The notes under the pieces: generated by a model
Told to the model about the DNA's origin: nothing
The model's input: the letters and a program-made list of their open reading frames with translations, nothing else
Databases searched by the model: none
From: Halichondria panicea
Taxonomy: Eukaryota > Porifera > Demospongiae > Suberitida > Halichondriidae
Length of the DNA: 64,000 bases
Assembly: GCF_963675165.1 (NCBI RefSeq)
Contig: NC_087379.1
Span: forward strand, 8,090,339-8,154,338
Reading direction: 5' to 3'
Translations under genes and position numbers: made by a program
In this document: positions 1-15,728 of the stretch, piece after piece
Layout of the letters: each line of letters starts with the position of its first letter
How positions within the stretch are numbered: the first letter of the stretch is position 1

Positions 1-975
1 TAGTGGCAGTCAAGCACTAGTAACCACAACAAGATTGCTTCCAAGATACATAATTTGTACCAGACAATGGCCTAAAGGGACGCCTGGGTAGTGTTAGTAA
101 AGAGACAGACCTTGAAACACAGGTCCCAGGAGAGGAGCATGAAAAGCATGAGAGGGTAGAAGAGGAGGACATTCCTGAGGATAAAGGCTGCCAGTGTGAG
201 GAGAGCTCTGAGGGGCAGGCTAAACTCTGACAGTGTACCACCGAGCAACCATTTCATGAAGCTGATGAACTGCAGGCATGCAGGGAAGGGGGGTATTAAC
301 ATGCAGCTGTGTACATGTTAGGGGGGGTAGGGGGTAGGGGGGTAGGGGGGGGGGGTTAACATACAGCTGTACATGTTAGGGCTTGCAACAAATAACAGGA
401 CAATAGCCTCCTAGTGACAGATTAGGTTACCAGGGAGGCAGTACATCAATGAAATACTTCTAAGTGGAGGGGGGGCAGTTAGAAGCCAATGATACTCATA
501 ATTCTAATGTGATTATCTTGAGACTGCACGTACACTCCTCTCAGCAAACAGCAGCATGAACTCCAGTGAGAAGCACAGAGCGTAGCCCGGCCATACGCCA
601 TGCCACAGGGAGACAAAGGTGAGGGAGATGAGAAGAGAGAGAGTCTTGCTTCCCAGAAACCTGAGTCGCTTGAAGACGTACCTGTATAGTGGGCGTGGAG
701 TGTGTGGTGTGTGGAGTGGGTGTGGAGTGGGTGGGCTTACAGTGCAATCCATTTGTTGGTGTTGATATTAAACGACTCAACGATTCCCTGTAGCAGATAG
801 TGAAAATAAGTGTACATAGCAATGAACGCTAGTAACACAGTTTACATGTAGTGTGATGGAGGTCTCTGCTTTGAGCAGGTGAATATTGGAGAGGCCGTAC
901 CAGTCCACAGAACCAGATTTGTCCACACCATTGTACATATACCGGTGAGTATACACGAGCCCTCCTGCAGTCGAA
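1..975 (-). pseudogene. Partial second copy of LPCAT3-like MBOAT gene (3' exons only)
   Basis: Four exons match the 3' half of the complete LPCAT3-like gene at 3650-8613: 964-846 (or 975-846), 787-741, 681-534 and 269-111. They keep the MBOAT core, including the WHGVWPGY histidine motif and the KWIA segment. The 5' exons are missing and the last exon would lie off the left edge. Within the first exon this copy lacks one base (119 nt against 120), which breaks the frame if the original acceptor is used; an alternative acceptor ending at 976 restores it. The donor at 110 reads gtctgt instead of gtacgt. Similarity to the intact gene stops just upstream of 975. It is probably a tandem-duplication remnant, but see the finding on a possible chimeric gene. 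Confidence 0.75.
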
Positions 976-1127
976 CTGTGCATGTGTGTAAGGCGGAGGA
1001 GGGTACTATAAAATGACCTCTTGTAATTAATACACAATTTCCATATAGAAGGATAAACGATTACTACTCTTGACGACATATTAAGCCCTCAAAGGTAACC
1101 GGTACGTGCGTGTAGGCAATGACTCAC

Positions 1128-2091
1128 TCATTGATATCCTTGATTGCCCCTAGGTTATCACCAGCCACCTCTACGTACGGCTCCACCGCCTGCAGGGGGT
1201 ACATTTACATGTATTAACGCTGACTGTGGGGGGTAACAATACTGCCAGTACTTACTGTGTGTCGGAGCAAAGGCAGCTCCTTCTGACAGCGCTGCACCAC
1301 TCTTGAGAGATACTCAACCTGTGAACAGAATAATGGCTGCATGAAACTGGTCAGAGGGTATATAGCTCTTACATTTTCAGAAAACCAGTTCTTGACTCTA
1401 ATTTCGAGGTTAGACCCAGCGAAGGATTACTCGGAGGCTAGGGAATGGTTTAGGAACATTAACTTACTTATAATTAGAGAGTGTGTCTTACCAGTTCTCG
1501 TAGCAGAGGGTGAAGAGATTTGCAGTATTTATCCAGCTCAGTTCGAAACATACATGTATGCATCAGTTAAGGACGCATACAACCTGTGATACTTCTTACC
1601 CCTCACACAGTTACTCCACCTCCACCACCCCACCACCCACACAGTTACTCCACCCCCACCACCCCACCACCCACACAGTTACTCCACCTCCACCACCCCA
1701 CCACCCACACAGTTACTCCACCCCCACCACACACACACATAGGATACAGGTCGAGTCCTTGCTTCCCTATGGACATAAACGAGAGAAGATAGAGAGTTTC
1801 TTCTTCGTTTTTTTCATCAAGGCTGACCTCCACCAAACAGTGGTAGCTTTATGAGGAGGGAGGGAACAGTCTGAGGAGAAAGCATCGTATCAGTGACTCG
1901 TAACATTCATACGTACGAGGTAAAACTTCTACTGTACCCTCGCGATCCCCTATTAAGTCTAAAGTTATTGCAGAAAAGGGTGTGCGTATTTTCGTGAGGG
2001 TACGTTACATTTCAGGAGTTCGTAGTGTATTCCAAATATTGAGGCCAGCTGTGGGTTGACCTCGAGAACAAGCCGCTCGATGGTATCGAGG
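1128..2091 (-). CDS. Unidentified three-exon fragment with matching splice phases
   Basis: Three consecutive open exons with good splice sites can be joined: 2091-2004 (contains IERLVLEVNPQLASIFG), 1318-1256 (VEYLSRVVQRCQKELPLL) and 1189-1128 (AVEPYVEVAGDNLGAIKDIN). Phases agree across both junctions and the sequence is helix-like and not low complexity. I do not recognise the family. No start codon or upstream exons were found with confidence, and the third exon ends after two bases of a codon, so it needs a further downstream exon. The only exons downstream in this direction are those of the partial LPCAT3 copy. It could be the remnant of another gene or the 5' part of a fusion. Confidence 0.4.
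1613..1735. repeat. Minisatellite, C/A-rich
   Basis: About four head-to-tail copies of a roughly 30-bp unit with the core cacacagttactccacc. It lies in the intron between the first two unidentified exons. Open frames across it on both strands are simple-repeat artefacts. Confidence 0.85.
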
Positions 2092-2099
2092 CTAACACA

Positions 2100-3649
2100 A
2101 AAGCGCTGTATCTCTGCACAAAATTGGCGAAAAGAAAATTTGACCCCCTCTGCAAAATAACGTTTTATCTTAGTCTGTAAGAGACGTTTGGAAAAATAGC
2201 GACCTTAATTAGCAAAGGTCAAGTGGTTCTAGCCTCTTCTGGGATCCAGGACGCGACAATAAAAATCAACGTTAACTCACTTTCTGCTGATTTCTGATAC
2301 ACCTCCGTTGACCCCCTAGCAGGCAACCATGAACCCCAGAACTTAACCCCCCCAGACCTTGAACCTTGAGGGGGCGCTCACTGAGAACTGACACCATGTA
2401 CCAGTCAGCCACACACACAATAGAGAGCTAGAGGGGGTACAGGTAACTATACATTGTACTCTATAACTTAATACCAGCCTAATACAGTTACCTTGGATTA
2501 GGCCTCTTCTCTGTTTGCTGTATTATTTCACTCTTTCGATCGTAGCACTTTACCTGATACCCAACCAAGTACGTTATAATCAGTTTTTTCTGTGTCTCTT
2601 CCTCAGCTCAGAGAGCTACTATTTAATATATACTACAGCTATAGTATAGTACTAGGCCTCATCTTCAGTGCGGCCTGAGATCGAGGCTAAAAGATCCCCT
2701 TCCTCCTACGTTTTTGACTTGTTGCAGTTCACCCATGTAGCGTGTGGGTTATAAACCGGGGCTCCGGAGCTGTAGTGCATGGTCGGGAAACTGGTCATCC
2801 ACTTCCTACTGTCTTTCATTGTGATAGTCAGCAGGAGATCCTACTACCTTTCATTAGGTGGTAGCCCTACTGCCTTTCATTAGGTGGTAGCCCTACTGTC
2901 TTTCATTTGAAAGTCAGCAGCCCTACTACACTGTGGTAGTAGTTCCTTAGTTGCTACTGGCCAGTAGTTTTTTTTTTATACTTCGAGTAATACTACTATA
3001 ATTATTATCAGGAGTGGATCTCCTGTTATTATTATTATTAAAATCTAGTGCACTATGTATATTAGCGCAGCATTGAGAGCTTTGTAGGTGGGTGGCCGGG
3101 AAACTGGTGCAGATCAAGCCTTTGATTGAGCAATAATTATCTGCCCACGTCATACGTTTTTGCTGAGAGTTACTTTAGCTGCACCGCGCCTGTCGTACCT
3201 CCTCTGTTAATGATCTGTTTTAAGTGTGTTGAAACATCGTTGTTAGCATGAGTGGTTGGTTGGGCTATTAAATCTATTCGATCGGGTGGTCGATTTAAGT
3301 TATTAATTAGATCGAAAGCTTCGATCCATGCCCACAATAATTATCTCATTAAAAATCCGTATGTTTGACTTAATTTATTATAAGTAGTTTTATATAATTT
3401 TTTCTGTGTTTCTACATTCTCATTTCTTGTTTCTCACACATCAATCAACTCACAAATTATTATTTAATTGATTCAATTTGCCACGAAAAATGATAGTATT
3501 GAAAGCATGCTGCAGACAAGAAACATGTAGGTAGGTAACCATAACAACGAACATAATTATGTTAGAAGCCATACGAAAGCAAAACAATATATAAATATTG
3601 GTGCACGAAAAATAGTCACGATCGAGTATTCAATATTACTTTATTCTTA
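2100..3649. other. Intergenic stretch, no gene recognised
   Basis: AT-rich sequence between the unidentified exons and the 3' end of the LPCAT3-like gene. A small imperfect tandem repeat (unit like ggtggtagccctactgcctttcat) sits near 2790-2940. No open frame here shows family features or splice-consistent exons. Confidence 0.5.
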
Positions 3650-8613
<4,964 letters not shown>

Positions 8614-8810
8614 CTCTGACTGACAGTCTAGAACTAGAAGGCTGCAAACAGATCCTCTATCTCTGCAGAAACTTGACTGCTCTAAATGCAGGCTAAAGTA
8701 ATATTGAGGTGAAGCCACGTGGAGTTAGACCATAGACCACACCTGAGTATCTAACAGCTCTAGCTCTGTAGCTACAGTGTCTGTGTGTGTACTGCCATCA
8801 AGAGCCAGCC
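8614..8810. promoter_or_regulatory. Probable shared bidirectional promoter of LPCAT3-like and FARSB
   Basis: The two start codons face apart and are only 197 bp apart, so both 5' UTRs and core promoters must lie here or overlap the first exons. No TATA box was recognised. The role is inferred from position. Confidence 0.6.
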
Positions 8811-9253
8811 ATGCCTACCATCAGTGTGGAGAAGGACCTCCTGTTCAAGACACTGGGAAAGACATACAGTGAGTAGCTATAAACAATGTATCATTCACCA
8901 CTGGACGATATTAGATTAGACGTAACAACAACTGTAAGATATTATTTACGTCGACAATCCTCTATAAAAATGGCATACAAAAAATCCATCAGTATACGAT
9001 AAGCTAAGATATACAACCATTTTGTGATGGGGGAATCCCTAGCTGAGGTGTGACGTGTAGTTGTACGATGTCTTGTACTTGGTACGAGCGCTAGCTTGTA
9101 TAAATGCTTGCAGTGGGGAAATCCCTATGTACTTGTGTTTCAACAACCTCTCTTTTTCTGCAGCTGATGAAGAATTTGATGAGCTCTGCTTTGAGTTTGG
9201 CATAGAGTTGGATGAAGTGGTGAGTCCATTACTCCCCTCACACATCACACACA

Positions 9254-9304
<51 letters not shown>

Positions 9305-12300
9305 ACATCAGAGAAGCAGATGCTCTCAAAGGAGCAGGGCGAGGGCAGAGCTGCTGATGCTTCTGATAAAATCATCTACAGAGTTGAAGTCCCCGCCAAC
9401 AGGTGATGAGTGTACTCAAGTGCAGCGTTACCTTACAGCTGTCCTCCCACACCACACCACACACATCCACACACACACCCACACACAGGTATGACCTACT
9501 GTGTATGGAGGGGCTCACTAGAGGACTGCTGGTGTTCCTGAACAAGTGAGTAGTGTACTTGTTATATTAGTCCCTAGCAACAGTACGTATATCAAGGCAA
9601 AGTTGTATAGTACCCTAGTCACGGCTTGCATGTCTGAATGAAGGTCTGGTGTCCATGGGGACAATTCTACAGGAAATTTGTTTGCAAGATGGTGTATACT
9701 TGTACGCAAAACAGATAAATTATAGTTATTATTTGCAGAATGGATGCCCCGCGGTACAAGGCCGTCAAGCCAAGCTCTGGGAGTGTTCAGAGGATGATAG
9801 TCAAACCAGAGGTGAGCTTGTTACAAGTGCTGGTACTTATAATTATTATTGAATTGTCCTCTTTCGTTCCATCGCAGACTGCTCAAGTGCGACCGTATGG
9901 ACTGGCAGCTGTGCTTAGGAACGTCACCTTCACCAAGGTATGCACTGTACACTGTGTATAGGTTACATGTGCAACACTGTTGTATATCCCCTCAGGCTAG
10001 CTACGATAGCTTCATTGATTTGCAAGACAAACTTCACCAGAACATTGGAAGGTACGTTTAAGCGTTTCAGCAACTCTGCAATTAAGTCGATGATTTACTG
10101 TTACTTTTAAATATTGCTGCCACAGGAGGAGGAGTTTGGTTGCCATAGGAACCCACGACCTGGACACTGTTGAGGGGCCGTTCACGTACGAAGCCCTACC
10201 CCCAGAGCAGATTAAATTCAAACCCCTCAACCAGGTACTCCCCAACCCCCAACCCCCCAGTGTGCACACGTGACCATATCTTTCTTCTATAGACTCGAGA
10301 GTACACAGCCGTTGAAATGATGGAGCTCTACTCAGTAAGTAGTTGAGTTGATCTGATTTCTAGTGACCTTCCAAACCTATAGCCTGTTGATCTACTTTCT
10401 GTAGTTGATATTAAATAACTCTTTTTTTGTTCAGAAAGACAGTCACCTGCGACACTATCTGCCCATCATACGAGACAAACCTGTTTATCCGGTTATCTAC
10501 GACAAGAACAGAGTGGTTCTCTCCATGCCTCCCATTATCAATGGTAAGCCATCCATCACCCAGCTGTAGAGGAGTTGTGTCACTAACTAGTACTGTACAC
10601 ACAGGGAACCATACTCGTATTTCCTTGGATACCAAGAATGTGTTTATTGACATCACGGCCACTGACCTTACCAAGGTACTGCAGTAATTAGCCCTCCATT
10701 AGCCAGGGGCAGCCTCTTTATCTCTCAATCAATCCCCCTCAGGCTAAGATAGTCCTGGATACCTTGGTGACAATGTTCAGTGTGTACTGCAAGGAACCGT
10801 TCATGTAAGTACATGTAACAACACTGCCCACCACGCCCACACACACAAACCCGCCCCCACACGCACAGTGTGGAGTACGCTGAGATTGAAAGACCTGATG
10901 GATCTATACAACTGTACCCTGTAAGTGTAACTTTTCTCCTATGTAGCATTAAATGTTGTGTTTTGAAACAGAATTTAATGTATTACTTGCTACATTCATT
11001 ACAGGAGCTCCAGTCTCGTACTGAGGTGGTCCCTGTGAGCCTGATCAACCGGAACGTTGGTATACAGCTGTCGGCAGAGAAGGTGGCCTCACTACTCACA
11101 CGGATGTGCCTCCGGAGTGTGGTGTGTGAGGGTGGGAAGAGTGTGAGCATCGAGGTCCCACCCACACGAGCAGGTAAGCCGTTTTCAGATCGTACATGTT
11201 TTAGAAATTTGATTTTAAGAGAACAGGTTCAATGAATTGTCTTGATTATGATTGGCTAATTTAATAACATATATTTTGTTGCACAGATATTTTACATCCT
11301 TGTGATATCGTTGAGGATGTTGCCATAGCGTTTGGTTTCAACAACATCAAGATGACCTTCCCCAACACTAACTGTATTGCCCACGAGGTGAGTGACCAGC
11401 CACCAGCCTTAACTAGAGACAATATCAACCCTGCTTCTCCCCTACCTGTAGCTACCAGTGAACAAACTGACTGACCAGCTGAGGCTAGGAGTGTCCCAGG
11501 CAGGCTTCACTGAGGCCCTCACCTTCGCCCTGGTCAGCTACTTTATAAATTTAATGTCATATAGAAGGTTGCCTGCTCACAGCTACACACACTAGCTTAG
11601 TGTAGTTAGGCCCAATAGCCTGACAGCTTTTAGTGAAGATTAGTCATAGCTGCTTAGAAATGTATTCACTGTTAGTCTGACATAACTGTATTTAATGGCT
11701 GGAGATTATCATTGAGTGTTTCTCCTCCTCCCCCACTCCAGTGCTCCAGGGATGATATATCCATGAGGTTGAGGAAGGACATTAAAGACATACCTGCTGT
11801 GCATATCAGCAACCCAAAGACTCTAGAGTTTCAGGTATAAGAGCAAATACTGTACTGAGTTATTATACCTCTTGTTGAAACTTCTGGTTCAAGAATTTTA
11901 GCCCCCCTCCCCTCCTAATAGGTGGCCCGGACTACCCTACTCTCTGGACTACTCAAGACTGTGGCAGCCAACAAGAAGATGCCTCTGCCCATGAAGATCT
12001 TTGAGATCTCCGACATTGTGCTGAAGGACACAGAGAAAGGTACGACCGTGGGAGAAGCTACATGCAAGTATTGGAGTAGGAATGAATAATTTAATAGCTA
12101 AAAGATATTTAGTAGCTGTTTAGTAGACAATGGGTAGTGCTATAATATGGTGCTTAGATCAGCGATTGCTTTCGGGCCCAAATCTTCTGTTTTCTGGGGG
12201 AAAGCGTGGGTGTTTTTTCAGAATCCTGCCTGTTTTCAGAGCTATCTTTCAGCTGCCATAACTTGAATTCCGTGGATCCAAGTTCAATGATTTTTTGATT

Positions 12301-13237
12301 TTCCGAAAGCTTACAAAGAGACCTTTCAAATGGTGTAATCAAAGTTCATATTCCAGCAATAAAACTATTTGCCAATTTGGCCATACCATGAATGGTCCAA
12401 GGCCGAAAAATGACAAATTAGGGCCCCAACGAAATTTTGGATTGAAACACACCATTTGAAAGGTCTCTTTCCAAGCTTTCAGAAAATCATAAAATTTTTG
12501 AAATTGGATCAACGATACTAAAGTTAATGTCTGTTAAAAAAATCAGGTCTGCTATCTATCTTTCAGAGGCCATAACTTTGTGTTAGGGAACATCCTATTT
12601 CAAAAACTCAATGACGCATGCTGGTAGCTCTGAGACAGCACTATAAATTGTATATGATTATAGCGATGATTATAGCGCAGTGCCAAAGCTCACTAATTAA
12701 TTTATTACTGCAGATGTGGGAACACGGAACCATCGTCGGTTGTGTGCAGTGTATTATAGTCGTACCCCCGGGTTTGAAGTGATCCATGGACTACTGGACC
12801 GTGTCATGCAGCTGCTGGAGGTGTCCTTCACCAAAGATGGCAGTGGATACTTCCTCAAGGCAGCTGAAGGTGAGGGTTGCATAAGCACAGCTGTAAAAAT
12901 GTGTGTTAGGGACTGAAGGACTCTGTTAGTTTAGTCCAGTTTGTTGGAAATTGGTTTTTTTTAAGTGTATGTCCACTGGAAGCTTATTTTGTCAAAAATT
13001 TATTCCTACAACTACACTTGCTCACTGCCCACATTTCTGCACTGCTTGTGTTTACCGCCCCCTCCCCTGCACACACACTTCACAGACTCTACCTATTTCC
13101 CGGGCCGTTGTGCGGAGGTGTGTGTACGTGGGAAGGTGATCGGGAAACTGGGCGTGCTCCATCCCGGTGTGTTGACGACCTTTGACCTCAACATGCCCAC
13201 CTCTGCTTTAGAAATTGACATTGAACCTTTCCTCTGA
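8811..13237 (+). CDS. FARSB: Phenylalanyl-tRNA synthetase beta subunit (cytosolic)
   Basis: Twenty exons join in frame to 590 aa, about the length of animal FARSB: 8811-8868, 9164-9219, 9305-9402, 9489-9545, 9739-9811, 9878-9937, 9996-10051, 10126-10234, 10293-10334, 10435-10543, 10605-10675, 10743-10804, 10869-10920, 11005-11173, 11287-11387, 11452-11532, 11742-11834, 11922-12039, 12714-12869 and 13086-13237. The protein pairs with FARSA as an alpha2-beta2 enzyme charging tRNA-Phe in the cytosol. Recognised segments include the N-terminal [36 protein letters not shown] (B3/4 region), [27 protein letters not shown] (B5 region), FTEALTFAL and FPGRCAEV near the C-terminus. No residue loss or frameshift was seen. 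Intron 18 carries a fold-back element; intron 2 carries a CA tract. Confidence 0.98.
9244..9300. repeat. (CA)n microsatellite in FARSB intron 2
   Basis: A run of CA dinucleotides ends at the acceptor of FARSB exon 3, so the polypyrimidine tract of this intron is essentially the repeat. Confidence 0.9.
12246..12530 (-). mobile_element. Fold-back (long inverted repeat) element, single copy
   Basis: About 285 bp in FARSB intron 18. Its two ends are imperfect inverted repeats of about 90 bp, with the marks ccataactt, gaaagctt and acctttcaaatggtgt. The centre contains gggccc and ttggccata. It matches, in reverse orientation, the paired elements at 34393-35018 and 61933-62583. No open frame, so it would be non-autonomous. 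Confidence 0.7.
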
Positions 13238-13414
13238 ACAAAAATTATTGAATGGCATTTTTGAGTGTATAATTTGCAATATTTGGTAATGAGCGTCAAC
13301 ACTACGGGTGTGTCTCAGCTCTGGCTTAACCTCGGGGTTAAACCGCGGATTGCAAAATGATGGAGCAGAGCTAAGCTATCTGAGATACTGTATATCAAGC
13401 CTCCTGTGTGTGTT

Positions 13415-15087
13415 ATGGGCCGTACATCCAAGGACAAGCGAGACATATATTACCGCCTTGCTAAAGAGGAGGGCTGGAGAGCAAGGAGTGCTTACAAGCT
13501 GCTACAGATCAACGAGGAGCATGATATTCTATCAGGTAGTAATACCATAGCCACGTGGTTGAGATAGCTACTACCGGTAGCTATGTCCCTGCAGGAGTGA
13601 GGCGGGTGGTGGACTTGTGTGCTGCTCCTGGTAGCTGGAGCCAAGTGCTCAGCAGGCAACTCAAGTGAGCAAATAATTTTTATTTATTTTTATTTATTTT
13701 TATATTAAAGTACAGCGTTTAATTAAATTCAGATGTTTACAATTTTAATATTGACAATCAAGGCATAATTAGTTGTCCTACTACCTAAGTTATTTCTCTT
13801 GTTCTAGACCAACAGAAGATGAAGGTAAAGATGTCAAGATAGTAGCCGTTGACCTACAACTGATGGCTCCTATACCAGGTGTCGTGCAGATCCATGGAGA
13901 CATTACCAAGGTGACTGACGCATAATCTGCTACCAACCTTTCAAATGATGTATTTAAACCAAAATTTCAACGGTACTGTAAATTGTCATTTTTCGAACCT
14001 AATTCATTATTGTTTTGACAGGAGGCAACAGCTCTTGAGATAGTCGGCCATTTTGAGGGTGGCAAGGCTGACCTTGTGGTGTGTGACGGTGCCCCGGATG
14101 TGACTGGTCTCCATGACATGGACGAATATGTGCAAGCTCAGCTATTATTAGCAGTAAGTACAGGAGATTTATGATCACATGATTATCTTCCTCACTATCC
14201 CCCACCATATTATTGTTATTATTGACCAGAAGTGTCATTGGTACCCTCCCATGAATGTACGATACACTAGGTTATCTATATTTTTTCTTGTACTGTACAG
14301 GCTCTCAACATCACCACACACGTGCTGAAGGATGGAGGTAACTTTGTAGCCAAAATCTTCCGTGGGAAAGACGTGCAACTACTCTACTCTCAGCTACAGC
14401 TGTTCTTTGAAACCGTCACCTGCTGCAAACCACGGAGCAGCAGAAATTCAAGCATTGGTAAGAAAAGAATAACTTGACTCTGTATTTAATTTGATTCTTT
14501 CTGTAGAAGCGTTTGTGGTATGCCAGAACTACCGACCTCCTCCTGGTTATGTCCCCAACATGGCCAATCCTCTCTTAGACCACAGCTATGGTAGGTCTCA
14601 CATGGTGTTGCCCAGCTACTCGCTATGCTAGTGTGTCATGCCTCTTCTCCCAGGGGATCTGACTCCATTGGTAGGGGTCAACAAGGTCATAGTGCCCTTC
14701 CTCGCCTGTGGGGACCTCAGTGGCTTTGACTCGGACAAGAGCTACCCTACACAAGTGAGTACTGCTATAGTCCTTCTTAGTGCTCTGTGTGTAACAATGC
14801 CGTGTGCATATACATGTGATGTTGTAGTGTGCTGTGGGCCTTTGTTTTGACTGCGCTAGCTATTGATAAGTAGTATTAATAATATTTATTGTTTATGCAA
14901 TGTCGAACTTGCTTTTATTTCCCCTGTACAGAGTGCAGAGGATGGTTGCTATGAGCCCCTGGCTCCTAATCAGTCCCCAATCAACCCTCCCTACAAGACT
15001 GCCTGTGAGCTCAAGAAAGGAAGCCATGTCTCTCAGCCAGGGACTACCGCCATTATGAACTCTGATCCTAAGCTACTGGAACTATAG
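13415..15087 (+). CDS. FTSJ1: FTSJ1-type tRNA 2'-O-methyltransferase (Trm7 family)
   Basis: Eight exons join to 307 aa: 13415-13535, 13595-13664, 13808-13910, 14022-14153, 14301-14457, 14507-14590, 14654-14754 and 14932-15087. The enzyme methylates the 2'-OH of anticodon-loop positions 32/34 in certain tRNAs using S-adenosylmethionine. The N-terminus [20 protein letters not shown] is the family signature. The RrmJ/FtsJ catalytic lysine is K28. The SAM-binding loop is [13 protein letters not shown], the catalytic aspartate lies in [12 protein letters not shown] and a second lysine in FVAKIFRG. The start lies 177 bp after the FARSB stop on the same strand. The last exon is duplicated at 28974-29135. 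Confidence 0.97.
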
Positions 15088-15267
15088 TACCTAAGTATGC
15101 GTGGACACTCAAACTGATTGTAGTTGAATTGTTTGTTTTTTGGACATTTGTAAAGAAGGATCGTCTATGCTTGTGATTGCTCCTACAACTTTTGATTTGT
15201 CTCAATATAATATTAGTGTGTACACAGACGATTTTATGAGTTGTTGGATGCACATATTGTACATTAT

Positions 15268-15478
15268 CAAGGGCGTATAAAAAAAGAGAGGGCATGCAAC
15301 TCCACTATCAGTACACGTAGCTAGCAGAGTTCAAACGTGGGCGGAGGAATGTGTGCATTTGCATGAAGTGCTAAAAATAGAAATTTCATTTCATGCACAG
15401 TCATGCACATTCATCCGCCCACGTTTGAACTCTGCTCATATAGGAGTTGCATGCCCTCTCTTCTTTTATACGCCCTTG
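15268..15478. mobile_element. MITE with 7-bp target duplication, copy 1
   Basis: 211 bp bounded by terminal inverted repeats starting CAAGGGCGTATAAAA. It is flanked on both sides by the direct repeat acattat (15261-15267 and 15479-15485). The interior is itself largely palindromic. The same element, also 211 bp, lies at 36430-36640 with a different 7-bp duplication; a 180-bp relative lies at 21504-21683. Confidence 0.9.
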
Positions 15479-15728
15479 ACATTATGTCATTCACAGCACT
15501 TTATAATTATTGGCACAATCAGCACATGGATACTGTCTAATATAAACAAGATAAGTTCGAGAATTGTGATCAATTCAAAAAAGAAAAAAATGGATCAATT
15601 TAATGATTATGTTGAAGTTTAGAGATATGTGGATATATTCATAATGTTCTTGCTTTACATAAAAGTAATTTATTCAAACTTGTGTACGCAGCATGCTAAT
15701 CTGTTATCGAATGCTTTGTATCCATGTT

